Assembly (NCBI RefSeq): GCF_003602005.1
Contig: NZ_QZWD01000001.1
Location: 425,869 to 489,868 of the forward strand
Length of the DNA: 64,000 nt
Direction: 5' to 3'
Source of the DNA: Salinisphaera sp. Q1T1-3
GTDB taxonomy: Bacteria > Pseudomonadota > Gammaproteobacteria > Nevskiales > Salinisphaeraceae
Shown here piece after piece: positions 63,798-64,000 of this stretch (position 1 is the stretch's first letter; each line of letters starts with the position of its first letter). A program made the position numbers and the translations under genes. The notes under the pieces were generated by a model. The model was given only the letters and a program-made list of their open reading frames with translations, ran no database searches and had not been told where the DNA came from.

Positions 63798-64000
63798 TGG
63801 AATGGACGCCTCCCGCTCTTTTATTCGGCATTAACGTGCCATGCTGAAGTTGTCGAAAAACAGCAGAAGCACAGGAGACGTCCATGACTTCGAGTATGAC
63901 GATTGCCGTCGATTTGGCCAAGACCGTGTTCGAGATCGCTATTGCTGATTCCGAATGGCGGATTGTCGAGCGCCATCGATTGAGCCGATCGCCGTTTCAG
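63798..64000 (+). mobile_element. IS110-family insertion sequence, 5' part (runs off window end)
   Basis: The element begins about 63798 inside attC1 and carries a transposase start at 63884. ATGGACGCCTCC (63802-63813) and GGAGACGTCCAT (63874-63885) form an 11 of 12 inverted repeat around the left non-coding end. Known IS1111-attC elements (a subgroup of IS110) insert specifically in attC sites, which fits the location. The exact left boundary cannot be fixed by eye. Confidence 0.75.
63884..64000 (+). CDS. IS110-family transposase, N-terminal fragment (cut by window end)
   Basis: The 39 visible residues include MTIAVDLAKTVFEIAIAD, matching the N-terminal DEDD-type (RuvC-like) domain of IS110/IS1111 transposases, where the Asp in VDLAK is the first catalytic residue. 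AGGAG lies 7 bases upstream of the ATG; an internal ATG four codons later is possible. The rest lies beyond the window. Confidence 0.88.
   Translation, partial: MTSSMTIAVDLAKTVFEIAIADSEWRIVERHRLSRSPFQ

Noticed and set aside
63691..63921. N-terminal extension of the HEPN protein to 63921
   Set aside because: It would cross the cassette boundary, the attC site and the IS end, so it cannot be native coding sequence.

Overview
The window is about 64 kb of a high-GC gammaproteobacterial chromosome. The evidence is the gene order: lpxB-lpxA-fabZ-lpxD-skp-bamA-rseP-cdsA-uppS-frr-pyrH-tsf-rpsB, map-glnD-dapD-dapE, the minor pilin cluster, ribF-murJ-rpsT-proB-obgE-rpmA-rplU-ispB, clpA-clpS, rne-rluC-yceF-yceD-rpmF, and kdsB-lpxK-msbA-comEC. 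The genus cannot be fixed from sequence alone. The arrangement is Pseudomonas-like with several genes missing from their usual places, and a Salinisphaera-like lineage is only a guess.

Layout. 1-12972 (minus strand) is a compact run for lipid A, outer membrane assembly, phospholipid and undecaprenyl precursors, UMP kinase, ribosome recycling, EF-Ts and S2, with many 4-nt ATGA overlaps. 13437-19338 (plus) holds map, glnD, dapD, an ArsC-like protein and dapE. 19785-21266 holds a class I aldolase and two tRNA genes (Ser, Thr). 21421-28041 is a type IV pilus minor-pilin operon, fimT-pilV-pilW-pilX-pilY1-pilE. 28042-29309 is a patch of small mobile elements and a decayed IS1595-type transposase, lying where ispH and fkpB usually sit. 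29310-37398 holds lspA, ribF, murJ, rpsT, proB, obgE, rpmA, rplU, ispB and tRNA-Pro. 37504-43788 holds a hemerythrin-like protein, an isolated pilB, clpA/clpS, rpmF and yceD. 43940-50000 holds yceF (maf), a HAD phosphatase, rluC and rne. 50718-57223 holds a low-molecular-weight tyrosine phosphatase, kdsB, lpxK, msbA and comEC. 57940-60027 encodes a membrane MHYT-GGDEF-EAL protein.

The last 3.3 kb differs from the rest. From 60769 to 63797 there is an array of integron-type gene cassettes on the minus strand, each bounded by an attC recombination site. The cassettes carry a small membrane protein, a GNAT acetyltransferase, an HNH endonuclease, a very small cassette with no clear gene, and a HEPN-domain protein. 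No integrase lies inside the window. At 63798 an IS110-family element starts inside an attC site and runs off the window end. A 295-bp MITE-like element with TA flanks lies 165 bp beyond the distal end of the array.

Genes that work together: lpxA, lpxB, lpxD, lpxK, kdsB and msbA make and export Kdo-lipid A, while skp, bamA and rseP build and monitor the outer membrane. The minor pilins, PilY1, PilB and ComEC together point to type IV pili and natural DNA uptake, which would fit the integron cassettes. dxr, ispH, fkpB, ileS and the plsX-fab genes are all absent from their usual positions.
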